64,000 nt of DNA from Kroppenstedtia sanguinis (GCF_050433445.1 NZ_JBNPXF010000004.1:62001-126000); one strand, 5' to 3'. Positions 51,854 to 61,012 are shown, counted from the stretch's first letter. The notes: generated by a model not told the origin, from the letters alone. Numbers and translations are program-made.

Positions 51854-52801
51854 ATGGAGGAGACAGTGATCCACCATTGGGGATCCACCTTGGGAACACG
51901 AGTTTACCGAGTGGGAACTTTTCGCGGACACCATTTATTGGAGACAGAGTCTGGCGAATGGGTGGCGAAAAGATCCCGCCATCCTTCCCACCTTCGATGG
52001 TGGGTATGGGTGGATCGGGAGCTTCGTCATCGGGGATTTGATCGGATGCCTGCTTTTGTGACTGACGGTCAGCAATGGGTGTTGACCTCACGAGTGGAGT
52101 CTCGTCCCGCCACCTATCGGAACTCGGAGGAAATTCGTCAGGCGGCCGGTCTCCTTTCCCACTTTCACAGGGCAGGGCGGGGGTTACTCACTCCTCTCGC
52201 TTCTTCCAGTACTCAGACTTTGATGGAGCGGGTCGAAGTTCGATACCGCTCCTTTTCTCAATTGATGAAAAGTGTAAACCGGGTGGACGGAGAACTGGGA
52301 GATTTATTGCGGGAATATGGGGCTGTCTACAAAAGGTACGGAAAAGCTGCCAAGGAACGTTTGCATACCCTCCCTGTACAGGAGTGGATCCGATGGGAGC
52401 GAGGGGGGCGGTGCTTGGCGCACCGGGATCTGGCGAGCCACAACATTCTGATCGATAGGAGGGGGAAAAGCTGGCTGATCGATTTTGAAACGGCGGAGTA
52501 TGACGCTCAGATCGGGGATCTGTGGCAACTGTTGTCACGTGGTCTTTCGGAGCAGGACTGGGATCCGGCGGTGCTGAAGGAAACTGTCGCTACCTATGAG
52601 GAAACTCGTCCGCTGGCGCCGGTGGAACGAATCACCTTGTCCGTTTTGCTCGGATTTCCCAATGAATTTTTCCGAGAGGCCCTGGGCTTAACTCAGATGA
52701 AGAGAGGTTACACTGAAGAAAAGACCCTGCCCTACCTAAAAAAAATCGCCCACGCACTCCCTCAGTGGCAGGATTTCCTCCGGGATTGGGCGGGTTGGTA
52801 G
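51854..52801 (+). CDS. CotS-family spore coat kinase-like protein
   Basis: 315 residues from ATG 51854 with GGGGGG five bases upstream. Aminoglycoside-phosphotransferase fold: catalytic loop GRCLAHRDLASHNILID and metal loop WLIDFETAEYDAQIGDLWQL. The pattern R..EEIRQAAGLLSHFHRAG is typical of CotS/YutH/YsxE coat proteins. It lies 22 bp after safA, which supports a coat role. The phosphate acceptor is unknown. Confidence 0.85.
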   Translation: MEETVIHHWGSTLGTRVYRVGTFRGHHLLETESGEWVAKRSRHPSHLRWWVWVDRELRHRGFDRMPAFVTDGQQWVLTSRVESRPATYRNSEEIRQAAGLLSHFHRAGRGLLTPLASSSTQTLMERVEVRYRSFSQLMKSVNRVDGELGDLLREYGAVYKRYGKAAKERLHTLPVQEWIRWERGGRCLAHRDLASHNILIDRRGKSWLIDFETAEYDAQIGDLWQLLSRGLSEQDWDPAVLKETVATYEETRPLAPVERITLSVLLGFPNEFFREALGLTQMKRGYTEEKTLPYLKKIAHALPQWQDFLRDWAGW

Positions 52802-52860
52802 GTTCAGACATGTGTGTTATGATAAAATACAGTCTGAAAACCTTGGCGGGGGGCGTTGTG

Positions 52861-53697
52861 ATGAAAGTAGGTCTGGCCCAGCTCGCCCCGGAGTTGGGCG
52901 GCGTGGAAAAAAACCTACAGCTCCATGAAGAGATGATCCGCCGTGCCGATTCTGAGCAGGTGGATCTTTTGGTTTTTCCAGAGTTGAGTTTGACAGGGTA
53001 TTCCTTGGGAGAGAGAACGCCGGATGCGGCCCGGATGGTGACGGACAATGATCTGTTTGCACTGGCTTCTCTGGCGGAGAAAACAGATGTTGTGATCGGA
53101 TTTGTGGAGGAAAGCCCAGACCACGTTTTCTACAATTCTGCTGCCTATCTCAGCCAAGGCGAGATCCGATGGGTTCACCGAAAAACATATCTGCCCACTT
53201 ATGGGATGTTTCAGGAAGGACGTTATTTTGGGCGCGGAAGTCGCATCCAGGGGGTGGATACACGCTTTGGACAGGTGGGAGTGGTCATCTGTGAAGAGGC
53301 CTGGCATCCTTCTGTTCCTTATCTATTGGCCCAGGAGGGAGCCAAGTTCCTCTTGGTTATGGCCAACGGGCCGGTGAAGGAAGGGGGAGCAGAGATTTCC
53401 CGCGAACCTTGGCATCGGATGTTGTCGACTCATTCCATGTTGAACTGTGTATATACGGTATTTGTCAACCGGGCGGGTGTGGAAGAGGGGGTCCGTTTTT
53501 TTGGCAACTCCGCGGTATTCGATCCTTTCGGAGATCGGGTGGAGGAAGCCCCCTTGCTAGATGCAGGTCTGTTCACTGTGGAGATCGACCCTGGTACCCT
53601 TCGGCAGGCTCGCTGGCGAATGCCTTCAGCTTTGCGGGACGAAGACTTGAATCTGACTTTGAGGGAATTGGAACGGATTCGTGAACTGCGGAGATGA
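52861..53697 (+). CDS. Nitrilase-superfamily amidohydrolase
   Basis: 278 residues from ATG 52861 (MKVGLAQLAPELGGVEKNLQ); earlier in-frame starts lack a site. The catalytic triad is in LLVFPELSLTGYSL (Glu), VHRKTYLPTYGMF (Lys) and VVICEEAWHPSVP (Cys). It resembles the glutaminase domain of NAD+ synthetase and omega-amidases. TATGATAAAAT at 52818 may be part of its promoter. The substrate is unknown. Confidence 0.88.
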   Translation: MKVGLAQLAPELGGVEKNLQLHEEMIRRADSEQVDLLVFPELSLTGYSLGERTPDAARMVTDNDLFALASLAEKTDVVIGFVEESPDHVFYNSAAYLSQGEIRWVHRKTYLPTYGMFQEGRYFGRGSRIQGVDTRFGQVGVVICEEAWHPSVPYLLAQEGAKFLLVMANGPVKEGGAEISREPWHRMLSTHSMLNCVYTVFVNRAGVEEGVRFFGNSAVFDPFGDRVEEAPLLDAGLFTVEIDPGTLRQARWRMPSALRDEDLNLTLRELERIRELRR

Positions 53698-53775
53698 CTG
53701 TCCCTTAGGATGACTCCTCTTTTCACAGGACTTTTTTCAACCATCTATCCGGATCTTGATAAAGAGGTGATCGGA

Positions 53776-54519
53776 ATGGCTGGTCATTCCAAGTGGAAAA
53801 ACATTCAACATCGTAAAGGGCGCCAAGATGCCCTGCGGGGGAAGCTCTTCGCCAAACTGGCTCGAGAGATCTCCGTGGCGGCAAAAGAAGGGGGGGAGGA
53901 CCCCGATCAAAATCAACGACTGCGCATGGCGATCGCCAAAGCCCGCTCTCAAAACATGCCCAATGACAATATTGAACGGGCGATTAAACGGGGGACCGGT
54001 GCGGAAGGCGGAAGCAATTACGAGGCTGTCAACTATGAAGGCTACGGTCCGGGGGGAGCGGCGGTGATGGTGGAAGCCTTGACCGATAACCGCAACCGAA
54101 CGGCGGCAGATGTGCGGCACATCTTCTCCAAACGGGGAGGAAGTATGGGAGAGGCCGGTTGTGTAGCCTGGATGTTTGATAAAAAAGGGCTACTTCAAAT
54201 GGAGCGCTCTGGGCAGGATGAGGATGAAGTCATGTTGCAGGCGTTGGAAGCCGGTGCGGAGGATTTTGAAGCCTCAGAGGATACCTTTGAGATTACCACT
54301 TCTCCGGACCAGTTTGAAGAGGTGAAGGATTCCTTAGAGGGGGAAGGATTCCAATTTTCCACAGCAGAAGTGACGATGGTCCCCCAAAACACAGTGACAT
54401 TAACTGGAGACCAGGTGACCGCCATGCTTCAATTGCTCGAAGCGCTGGAAGATCACGACGATGTTCAGAATGTCTATGCCAATGTAGAGATCAATGACGA
54501 CGAATCAGAGAACGAATGA
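53776..54519 (+). CDS. yebC: YebC/PmpR-family protein
   Basis: 247 residues from ATG 53776 with GAGGTGATC. MAGHSKWKNIQHRKGRQDAL is the invariant N-terminus; RNRTAADVRHIFSKRGGSMG is also family-specific. YebC proteins help ribosomes at proline-rich stretches and/or act as regulators. Conserved location between safA and ruv genes. Confidence 0.96.
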   Translation: MAGHSKWKNIQHRKGRQDALRGKLFAKLAREISVAAKEGGEDPDQNQRLRMAIAKARSQNMPNDNIERAIKRGTGAEGGSNYEAVNYEGYGPGGAAVMVEALTDNRNRTAADVRHIFSKRGGSMGEAGCVAWMFDKKGLLQMERSGQDEDEVMLQALEAGAEDFEASEDTFEITTSPDQFEEVKDSLEGEGFQFSTAEVTMVPQNTVTLTGDQVTAMLQLLEALEDHDDVQNVYANVEINDDESENE

Positions 54520-54553
54520 GTTGCCTCCTGATCCAATATGTTTAAATCAGATG

Positions 54554-54601
54554 AAAAACCCGCCAAAAACCGTGATTTTTCAAGGTTTTTGGCGGGTTTT
54601 A
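54554..54601. terminator. Bidirectional terminator
   Basis: AAAAACCCGCCAAAAACC and GGTTTTTGGCGGGTTTT form a 16-bp stem between yebC and the metal ABC operon. Confidence 0.85.
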
Positions 54602-54678
54602 GATTTCGTTCATTTAACTCTGGAAGGAGCCCGGATCTGGGGGCTCTCTTCATCTTGAATCAGAGTTAATTTTTTTGT

Positions 54679-55563
54679 TTACTCCGTGGCAGTGCGCAGG
54701 CGCCGACGGATCACCCAGCGTGTCACGACTCCGTGGAGCGGGGAGAAGAGGAAGGCGAGGGTGAACAAGCCGCCAGCGGCTACGGTCATTGAGCCAGCGA
54801 TGGAAGCATCAAATAGAAGGGCAAATCCGTAGCCGAGAATGGAGCTGAGCACTCCAACCACCACACTGATCAGTAACATTCGTTCCAGCCGATCCGTCAG
54901 CAGATAGGCGGTCGCGGAGGGAACGATCAGCATTGCCACCACCAGAATGGCACCGACGCTTTCAAAGGAAGCCACTGTAGTGATGGAGACCAATCCCATC
55001 AGCAGATAGTGGATCAACAAGACAGGAATTCCCAGAGCAGCAGCCATCTGTGGGTCGAAGGAGACGATCTTGAACTCCTTGAACAATAGGCCCACCACGA
55101 TCAGGCTGAGCAGGAAGGAGATGCCTACACCCCAAAGGGCTTTCGGACCGATGTTGGTACCGAAGAAGGTAAGTGTGTCCCAGGGGACATAGGCAATCTC
55201 CCCGTAGAGGACACAATCCAGGTCCAGATCCACCTGGCGGGTGAACAGAGAGACCAAAATGATGCCAACGGCGAACAGAAAAGTGAAAGTGACACTGATT
55301 GCGGCATCATTTTGCACACCCCGGGAGCGTAGACTCTGAATCAAAAATGTACAGAGCAGACCCAAGGCAGCAGCTCCGAGCAACATGGGAAGGGAATCTC
55401 GGCTACCACTAACAAGGAAAGCGATGACGATCCCTGGAAGGACAGCGTGACTGATCGCATCCCCTAGCATGGCCATACGCCGCAGAATCAGGAAACATCC
55501 CAAAAATCCGCAGGAGGCTGCCACCATCGCTCCTGTCAACATAATCGTCCATCCCATGCTCAT
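54679..55563 (-). CDS. mntD: Mn/Zn ABC transporter permease (MntD-like)
   Basis: 294 residues from ATG 55563, with AGGAGGAATC upstream. Family-3 metal permease with about nine spans: GCFLILRRMAMLGDAISHAV followed by LPGI is the signature near TM2, and VGAILVVAMLIVPSATAYLL is also typical. It overlaps the stop of the other permease gene and is last in mntABCD-like order. Confidence 0.9.
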   Translation of the reverse strand: MSMGWTIMLTGAMVAASCGFLGCFLILRRMAMLGDAISHAVLPGIVIAFLVSGSRDSLPMLLGAAALGLLCTFLIQSLRSRGVQNDAAISVTFTFLFAVGIILVSLFTRQVDLDLDCVLYGEIAYVPWDTLTFFGTNIGPKALWGVGISFLLSLIVVGLLFKEFKIVSFDPQMAAALGIPVLLIHYLLMGLVSITTVASFESVGAILVVAMLIVPSATAYLLTDRLERMLLISVVVGVLSSILGYGFALLFDASIAGSMTVAAGGLFTLAFLFSPLHGVVTRWVIRRRLRTATE

Positions 55564-56879
55564 GAAGAGATTCCTCCTTCCCTGAGAGGGGAAGCCCCGG
55601 ATTCTGGGTTCCATTTCGGTTCCATGCCATGACGCTGGAGCAGGTCCCAAAGTGGGGCAAATAAGGCCGGCGGGATATTGTCGGCCACCATTCCATCCTC
55701 TCGATCCCGAATGCTTCCTCCGATTTCACTTTCGTGCATGATCCAAACCTCGGTCATCCGATGGCGGAGGACGGTTTGATAGGCTTGCACCGCCCCTTCC
55801 TCTGTCAATTGAATGTAGAGACGCCCCTGGGTGGGGTTTAGTTGAACCCACTGTTTCTTTTGAAGATAACGGAGGGCGGCTCTCAGTCTGCGAGGGGGCA
55901 TCGGATTGTTGAGCAAGAGGGTATGGGTTTCCACATCACTAAAATCTCCCTGCTCCCGACGTTCATAGAGAACCTGTAGCACGCGCTCTCGCGCCAACTG
56001 CTTCCGGGCCCGTGTCAGTCGAATCGCCTTCGCGAGCAATCCCCGACGAGGGGAGAAAACCATCGAGATCACAAAGATGATGGTAGCGGCAACGACAATC
56101 AGCGGTCCGGTGGGGAGATGAAATGAAAGGGAGCTCAGCACGGTCCCCAGGGCACCGGACAAGCCGCCGAGAATAGCAGAAAGGACCAGCATCACATCGA
56201 GTCGTTCCGTCCAATAGCGGGCGGCTGCTGCGGGAGTGACGATGAGAGCGACCACCAGGACGACCCCGGCGGCTTGCAGTCCGATCACCACAGCCACCAC
56301 CAGCATAATCATCAGGATCGTATCCAGAATCCCGGTAGGAAAGCCTAAACTTCTACCAAATCCAGGATCAAAACAGAGGATCTTGAACTCCTTGAAAAAG
56401 AGGAGGGACAACAGGAGCAATGAGAGAGCGACTCCCCCCATCACCCATACATCTTCCCCGACCAGGGAGGCGGACTGTCCAAACAGGAATTTATCCAGTC
56501 CCGACTGATTTCCCTGGTCACTGTGTTGGATATGAGTCAGGAAAACAATTCCGATGCCGAAAAAGACGGACAAGGTTAATCCTAGGGCGGTATCTTCCTT
56601 GATCCGGGAGAAACGGGTGATCGCGTTGATCGCCAAGGAGGCGAGAATTCCTGTGACAGTGGCACCAATCAGAAAGAAAAAGGGATTTTTGGACCCAGTC
56701 AATAGGAAGGCTAGACAAATACCGGGAAGAGCGGCGTGAGAGAGGACATCCCCCATCAATCCGCGTTTTCTAAGATATGCGAAGGAACCAACGACTCCAC
56801 TGGACAGCCCCAGCAAAATCGTTCCCACCAGGACCCAAATCGTATTGGGATCGGCCAAGAAGTTCTCTATTTCAGTCAT
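55560..56879 (-). CDS. mntC: Mn/Zn ABC transporter permease fused to a DtxR-like wing-helix domain
   Basis: 439 residues from ATG 56879 (GAGGTG six bases before). Residues 1-275 are the permease (AYLRKRGLMGDVLSHAALPG). The C-terminal 160 residues are soluble, with a winged-helix (MPPRRLRAALRYLQKKQWVQ, GRLYIQLTEEGAVQAYQTVL) and EVWIMHESEIGG..., as in B. subtilis MntC. The added domain resembles the DNA-binding/dimerisation parts of MntR/DtxR and may gate transport by metal. Overlaps mntD. Confidence 0.9.
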   Translation of the reverse strand: MTEIENFLADPNTIWVLVGTILLGLSSGVVGSFAYLRKRGLMGDVLSHAALPGICLAFLLTGSKNPFFFLIGATVTGILASLAINAITRFSRIKEDTALGLTLSVFFGIGIVFLTHIQHSDQGNQSGLDKFLFGQSASLVGEDVWVMGGVALSLLLLSLLFFKEFKILCFDPGFGRSLGFPTGILDTILMIMLVVAVVIGLQAAGVVLVVALIVTPAAAARYWTERLDVMLVLSAILGGLSGALGTVLSSLSFHLPTGPLIVVAATIIFVISMVFSPRRGLLAKAIRLTRARKQLARERVLQVLYERREQGDFSDVETHTLLLNNPMPPRRLRAALRYLQKKQWVQLNPTQGRLYIQLTEEGAVQAYQTVLRHRMTEVWIMHESEIGGSIRDREDGMVADNIPPALFAPLWDLLQRHGMEPKWNPESGASPLREGGISS

Positions 56880-56884
56880 GACTT

Positions 56885-57637
56885 TCACCTCGCAGCCAAT
56901 ACTTCCGGAAGCACTGTCAGCCGACCGCCATAAGTTTTCTGCAGGTTTTCCACCGTAAAGATCTCCGGAGTCGGTCCCATGGCAATCTGTCTCATATTGA
57001 GCATCAAGAGCCAGTCGAAGTACTCTTGTACGGTCTGCAGATCATGATGAACAACGAGGACCGTTTTCTTCTGCCCCTTCAATTCATTGAGGATATTGAC
57101 GATGGCTTTCTCCGTCGCTGCGTCCACACCGACAAAGGGCTCATCCATGAAATAGACTCGGGCATCCTGGGCCAGAGAGCGAGCCAAAAAGACTCGCTGT
57201 TGCTGGCCGCCGGAGAGTTGGCTGATTTGTCGCTTGGCGAAATCGGCCATCCCCACCTTATCCAAACATTCCAACGCAAACTCCCGGTTTTCCCTTTTAG
57301 GGCGTCTAAACCAACCCAATTTTCCATAACTGCCCATCAGAACCACATCTAAAGCGTTGGTGGGAAAGTCCCAGTCCACTGATTCTCGTTGGGGAACGTA
57401 TCCCACGATGGAGCGTTGTTCTTTATATGGTTTTCCGTAAATTTCCACTTCTCCGCCAGTCAGAGGCAAGAGACCCAGGATGGCTTTGATCAAGGTCGAT
57501 TTCCCGGCGCCGTTAGGGCCGATAATTCCGATCAGTTTTCCTTCTGGTGCCTGAAACTGAATGTCCCGGAGGACAGGTTTTCGGTCATAAGCGACAGACA
57601 GATCCCGTACAGAGACGGGGGCGTGTGACGGTTGCAT
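56885..57637 (-). CDS. mntB: Mn/Zn ABC transporter ATPase
   Basis: 250 residues. Walker A IIGPNGAGKSTLIKAI, signature SQLSGGQQQRVFLARS, Walker B VYFMDEPFVGVDAAT, H-loop LVVHHDLQTV. YVPQRESVDWDFPTNALDVV is typical of the metal-uptake subfamily. ATG 57637 is 23 bp after the binding-protein gene. Confidence 0.94.
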   Translation of the reverse strand: MQPSHAPVSVRDLSVAYDRKPVLRDIQFQAPEGKLIGIIGPNGAGKSTLIKAILGLLPLTGGEVEIYGKPYKEQRSIVGYVPQRESVDWDFPTNALDVVLMGSYGKLGWFRRPKRENREFALECLDKVGMADFAKRQISQLSGGQQQRVFLARSLAQDARVYFMDEPFVGVDAATEKAIVNILNELKGQKKTVLVVHHDLQTVQEYFDWLLMLNMRQIAMGPTPEIFTVENLQKTYGGRLTVLPEVLAAR

Positions 57638-57660
57638 AAGGATTCCCTCCCCTGGAAAAT

Positions 57661-58620
57661 TTATTTCAACGCGGATACAATGGTGTCCACATTATATCGG
57701 ACCATGCCGATGTAAGTGCCTTCTTTCGTACCATCTTCTCCCATCGCATCGGAGAATAGCTCCCCGCCAATGTCAATGGTGTGTCCTTTTTTCTTGGTGC
57801 CTTCCACAACGGCCTGAATGGAACGTTTGGGCACGCTGGATTCCATAAAGACAGCCTTGATTTTACGATCCGCCAGGAGGTTGACGATCCGTCGAACATC
57901 TTTCAGACCGTACTCTGAAGCGGTGCTGATTCCCTGGAGCCCGACTACCTCAATATCATAGGCGCGTCCGAAATAGCCGAAGGCGTCATGAGCGGTAACC
58001 ATCACCCGGCGCTCCTGGGGAATGCTTTTGATTTGCTCCCGGGCGTACTGATCCAGCTCTTCCAATTGTGCGAGATACTTTTGTGCTCGTCGGTGATAGT
58101 CGTCCTTATGCTGGGGGTCTGCTTTGGATAGTTCCCGGTCCACGGACTTGACCGCTTCCATCCAGAGTTGCACATCAAACCAGACATGGGGATCATATTG
58201 GTTGTCGCCGGTTTTCATCAACTTCTTCTTTTCGATCGCGTCAGCCACGGGAATGACCGGCTTTTCTTGACTGAGCTTGGACAAGATCTCTGTCATTTTT
58301 CCTTCCAAATGAATTCCACTGTAAAAAATCATATGAGCTTTAGCCAGCCTTCCGATGTCCCCCTGGGACGCCTTATACAGATGGGGGTCGACGCCAGGTC
58401 CCATCAGTGCGGAGACGTGGACCCGATCCCCTCCGACATTTTTGACGATGTCAGCAACCATACCTGTGGTGGCGGTCACCTCGATGGGACGGTCCTGGGG
58501 GACAGCAGTATCTCCCCCGGATCCGCAAGCCGACAGAATCAACAGCGAAGCAATCAATAGGATGGAGATAAAAACTTTCATCCGCGGGTACTGGATCGCT
58601 CCCCTTTTTTGAAAAGACAT
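57661..58620 (-). CDS. mntA: Mn/Zn-binding lipoprotein (TroA/PsaA family)
   Basis: 319 residues, ATG 58620 with GGGGAGAG. Lipobox LLILSACGSGG. The metal ligands of cluster A-I proteins are visible: His in GPGVDPHLYKASQGD, His in NQYDPHVWFDVQLW, Glu in MESSVPKRSIQ, Asp in GELFSDAMGEDG. Binds Mn2+ (or Zn2+) outside the cell for the MntBCD complex. First gene of the operon, behind a palindromic operator. Confidence 0.93.
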   Translation of the reverse strand: MSFQKRGAIQYPRMKVFISILLIASLLILSACGSGGDTAVPQDRPIEVTATTGMVADIVKNVGGDRVHVSALMGPGVDPHLYKASQGDIGRLAKAHMIFYSGIHLEGKMTEILSKLSQEKPVIPVADAIEKKKLMKTGDNQYDPHVWFDVQLWMEAVKSVDRELSKADPQHKDDYHRRAQKYLAQLEELDQYAREQIKSIPQERRVMVTAHDAFGYFGRAYDIEVVGLQGISTASEYGLKDVRRIVNLLADRKIKAVFMESSVPKRSIQAVVEGTKKKGHTIDIGGELFSDAMGEDGTKEGTYIGMVRYNVDTIVSALK

Positions 58621-58689
58621 CTCACTCTCCCCTTTTTCATTCCGGCGATATGTGGCTCGGACTATCTTTCTTTCTATCGGTGTAAATTG

Positions 58690-58706
58690 TTTGTTTGAGA
58701 AACAAA
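58690..58706. promoter_or_regulatory. Palindromic operator upstream of mntA (MntR-like)
   Basis: TTTGTTT-GAG-AAACAAA, a perfect 7-3-7 inverted repeat 70 bp before the start. The place and shape fit a DtxR/MntR-family box; it does not resemble a Zur box. No repressor gene is in the window. Confidence 0.55.
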
Positions 58707-58991
58707 TGTTGGCCTAATGCAAAATGGTTATTTTCATTGTACGCCCACTCTGGAAAAAAAGTCAACAGAAAAGTGGATTCCCACTGATCTGATGTTGAAA
58801 AGGGAGGACGGAAAAGTAAAGGACTGTGCCAAAAGCCGGGGAATAGGTTTTCCATAGGTGAACTTAAAAATAGCCGCAGAAATTCCCTACGGCAGGTTTT
58901 CGGTTTACGTTCTAGTAGTATGTGGAAATTCGGAAGCTAAACCAAATAATAATTTAACCTATGAAAATATAGTAGATTTGATTTAAGAAGT

Positions 58992-59250
58992 CAGAGCTGT
59001 TGATTAACCGGAAAATGGGCAGCGGAAGGGAGTCGTGTGCTGCCAAAGCGACCTTTGCCATCCTACCCAGCGGAGAATCTGGAGGGAGGGCGTTTAGGGG
59101 CAACATCTTCCCTGTGTTGCTTCCGTAAGGCTTTGCCCCTGCCCGATCGGAAGATTTGGAGCGGCCAGTTTTCACTTCCTTGCCGGATGGCAACCGGAGT
59201 GTGGTAGAACACGATCTCCCCACCCAAAATATGACTAATCAACACGCCTG
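58992..59250 (-). mobile_element. MITE copy H, type I (259 bp), reversed
   Basis: Starts CAGAGCTGTTGATTAACC and ends GACTAATCAACACGCCTG. The interior is nearly identical to copy A. The flanking 9-mers (TTAAGAAGT, AGTTCAGAT) do not match, so it is either old, rearranged at one side or formed by recombination. Confidence 0.85.
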
Positions 59251-59282
59251 AGTTCAGATATAACAATAAATTGTTGTTGTTC

Positions 59283-59384
59283 ATGATAAAAGATGATGGA
59301 CTTGTGAATGATATTGATTTTGATTCTTTAGAGGAACAAGAACCCGATTATATAGAAGAAAAAGGTGAAATTATTAAGGAGTGA
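59283..59384 (+). pseudogene. Acidic 33-residue ORF, likely 3' remnant next to MITE H
   Basis: ATG 59283 encodes MIKDDGLVNDIDFDSLEEQE continuing PDYIEEKGEIIKE. It has no ribosome site, and the frame is open leftward to the end of MITE H. Its end contains the AAGGAG ribosome site of the next gene. Probably the tail of a gene broken by the insertion. Confidence 0.4.
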
Positions 59385-59389
59385 TAGCA

Positions 59390-59935
59390 TTGTCGAATTT
59401 TGAAGAAAATGTAAAGGAAATATTGAGACAAATTACTTCAAATCCATTAATTATTATGATGTGTGGTGTAGCAGGTTCAGGGAAGACGACATTCGCACAA
59501 CGATTGGAAAAAGAAGGGTTTGTACGTCTTTCAATTGATGAAGAGATTTGGAAGGTTAATGGACGTTATGGAATAGACTATCCTGTTGAGAAATATGGCG
59601 ATTATCAAATCGAAGCTGAAAGAAGGCTTCGTAATCAATTGATATGTCTAATTCAGGATAAACGAAAGGTTGTTATTGATTTTAGTTTTTGGCAAAAAGC
59701 CAAACGAGATGGATACAAACAGCTAATTGAAGAAGCTGGTGGTGAGTGGAAACTTATTTATTTGAAAGTTAGTCCTGAAATTATTCGCAAACGGTTGGAT
59801 GTACGGAGTAAAAGATTTGATGCAAATGCAGCTTTTCCAATTACCGAAGATACTTTAAGATCTTATCTAAACGGTTTCGAAGTGCCTTCATGTGAGGGGG
59901 AAGTACTTATAGAGTCAATCAGGGCTGTTGATTAA
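59390..59935 (+). CDS. P-loop kinase (AAA_33/zeta-toxin-like), stop codon supplied by a MITE
   Basis: 181 residues from TTG 59390, eight bases after AAGGAG. Walker A MMCGVAGSGKTTFAQRL, then RLSIDEEIW (Asp, substrate/base), VVIDFSFWQKAKRDGY and a lid with RKRLDVRSKRFD. It probably phosphorylates a small molecule or nucleotide; zeta-type toxins share this fold but no antitoxin is evident. AT-rich codon use differs from the backbone, suggesting transfer. The 3' end runs into MITE I: the last residues RAVD and the stop come from the element. The empty site would read ...GAG TCA ATA TAA, ending after ESI. Confidence 0.75.
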   Translation: MSNFEENVKEILRQITSNPLIIMMCGVAGSGKTTFAQRLEKEGFVRLSIDEEIWKVNGRYGIDYPVEKYGDYQIEAERRLRNQLICLIQDKRKVVIDFSFWQKAKRDGYKQLIEEAGGEWKLIYLKVSPEIIRKRLDVRSKRFDANAAFPITEDTLRSYLNGFEVPSCEGEVLIESIRAVD

Positions 59936-60400
59936 CCAGCAAATGGGCGGTGGAAGGGAGTCGTGTGCTGCCAAAGCGACCTTTGCGCCACAGGCACTAC
60001 AATTTGAAATGAGGGATGCGCCATGGGCACTACAATTTGAAATTAAGGATGCGCCATGGGCACTACAATTTGAAATTAAGGATGCGCCATGGGCACTACA
60101 ATTTGAAATTAAGGATGCGCCACAGGCACTACAATCTCGATGGGCTGAAGCCCTGGAATAAAGGTAGCACCATAGGCACTACAATCCAAAGGAGCTGAAG
60201 CTCTAGATTAAAGAAGCCATCCTGCCCAGCGGAGAAGTCTTACGAGAGGGGGTTTAGGGGCATCATTCTCTTCCGTAAGGCTTTGCCCTTGCCCGATGGT
60301 CAGATTTGGAGCGGCCAGTTTTCACTTCCTTGCTGGATGGCAACGGTCGCGTGGGTGAACACGATCTCCCCACCCAAAATATGGATAACCAACACGCCTG
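59920..60400 (-). mobile_element. MITE copy I, type I, expanded (481 bp), perfect TSD
   Basis: Ends are CAGGGCTGTTGATTAACCAG and GATAACCAACACGCCTG. AGAGTCAAT flanks it exactly (59911-59919, 60401-60409). It carries the tandem repeats at 59985-60140 plus one more diverged unit, which account for its extra length over copies A and H. Confidence 0.95.
59985..60140 (+). repeat. 33-bp tandem repeat inside MITE I
   Basis: Units start at 59985, 60018, 60051, 60084 and 60117 (partial). The core is GCGCCATGGGCACTACAATT followed by TGAAATTAAGGAT. Units 2-4 are identical; units 1 and 5 carry GCCACAGG instead of GCCATGGG. An open frame through them repeats APWALQFEIKD, probably by chance. Confidence 0.95.
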
Positions 60401-60635
60401 AGAGTCAATATAAAAAGTAACCTTTTATAGGACAAGCGGGTGTATTTTAAACACAAGGAATACAAAAACCTTCAACAATGGGGTTTGTTTTTCCAGCGTT
60501 CTCTGCAATATAGGAATCTTCGATTTTTTTAGCATGTATTGCTTTATTTGTAACCATCTAGGAACACTCGCGAGTGAAAAAAACTAAGTATTTGTGTAAT
60601 ATCAGATATATTAGCAAAGGAAAGTTACCGCTTTT
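60401..60635. other. AT-rich intergenic stretch, nothing recognised
   Basis: It starts with the natural stop and 3' flank of the P-loop kinase gene (TATAAAAAGTAACC). No gene or terminator with good support. Confidence 0.4.
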
Positions 60636-60839
60636 CAGGGCTGTTGATTAACCAGTAAATGGGTGGAGGGAACTAAATCGATCTTTCGCTCTTCCCATTT
60701 CCCCATCATGAAATATTGCTTGAGGGGACGGGGATGGGGGGGACGGCTACGATCTCTTTGCAAAGAGCGCAAAGGCTCTTCACCATCCCGCTATCCCGAC
60801 CTTAGTTCCTGCCTAAAATACGGCTAATCAACACGCCTG
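60636..60839 (-). mobile_element. MITE copy J, type II (204 bp), reversed, perfect TSD
   Basis: Ends are CAGGGCTGTTGATTAACCAG and CGGCTAATCAACACGCCTG. ACCGCTTTT flanks it exactly (60627-60635, 60840-60848). Confidence 0.95.
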
Positions 60840-60953
60840 ACCGCTTTTATATTTTTAGTTGCATTCTTGATGAATCGATAAGGATTTTATTGGGCTTTCC
60901 GTCTGATCATTTGGTGATTGTGTTTTATAGTCTTGGTTTCCACCCTTGGTGAA

Positions 60954-60993
60954 AACAAACAGCCGACGTTCTCACATCGTCGGCTGTTTGTTA
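60954..60993. terminator. Terminator of the lipoprotein gene
   Basis: AACAAACAGCCGACG pairs with CGTCGGCTGTTTGTT across a 9-base loop. On the minus strand it ends TTGTTTTCACC. Confidence 0.8.
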
Positions 60994-61012
60994 GAATCAT
61001 GACATTGACGGC

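Noticed and set aside
51157..51934. Repetitive minus-strand frames opposite safA
   Set aside because: They mirror the 54-bp repeats of the coat gene and carry no translation signals.
59390..59935. Zeta-type toxin-antitoxin pair
   Set aside because: The kinase fold is compatible, but no epsilon-like antitoxin gene is present and the 33-residue upstream ORF does not resemble one.
59928..60161. Open frame with APWALQFEIKD repeats
   Set aside because: It runs from the terminal repeat of MITE I through its tandem repeats; no ribosome site and no similar protein recognised.
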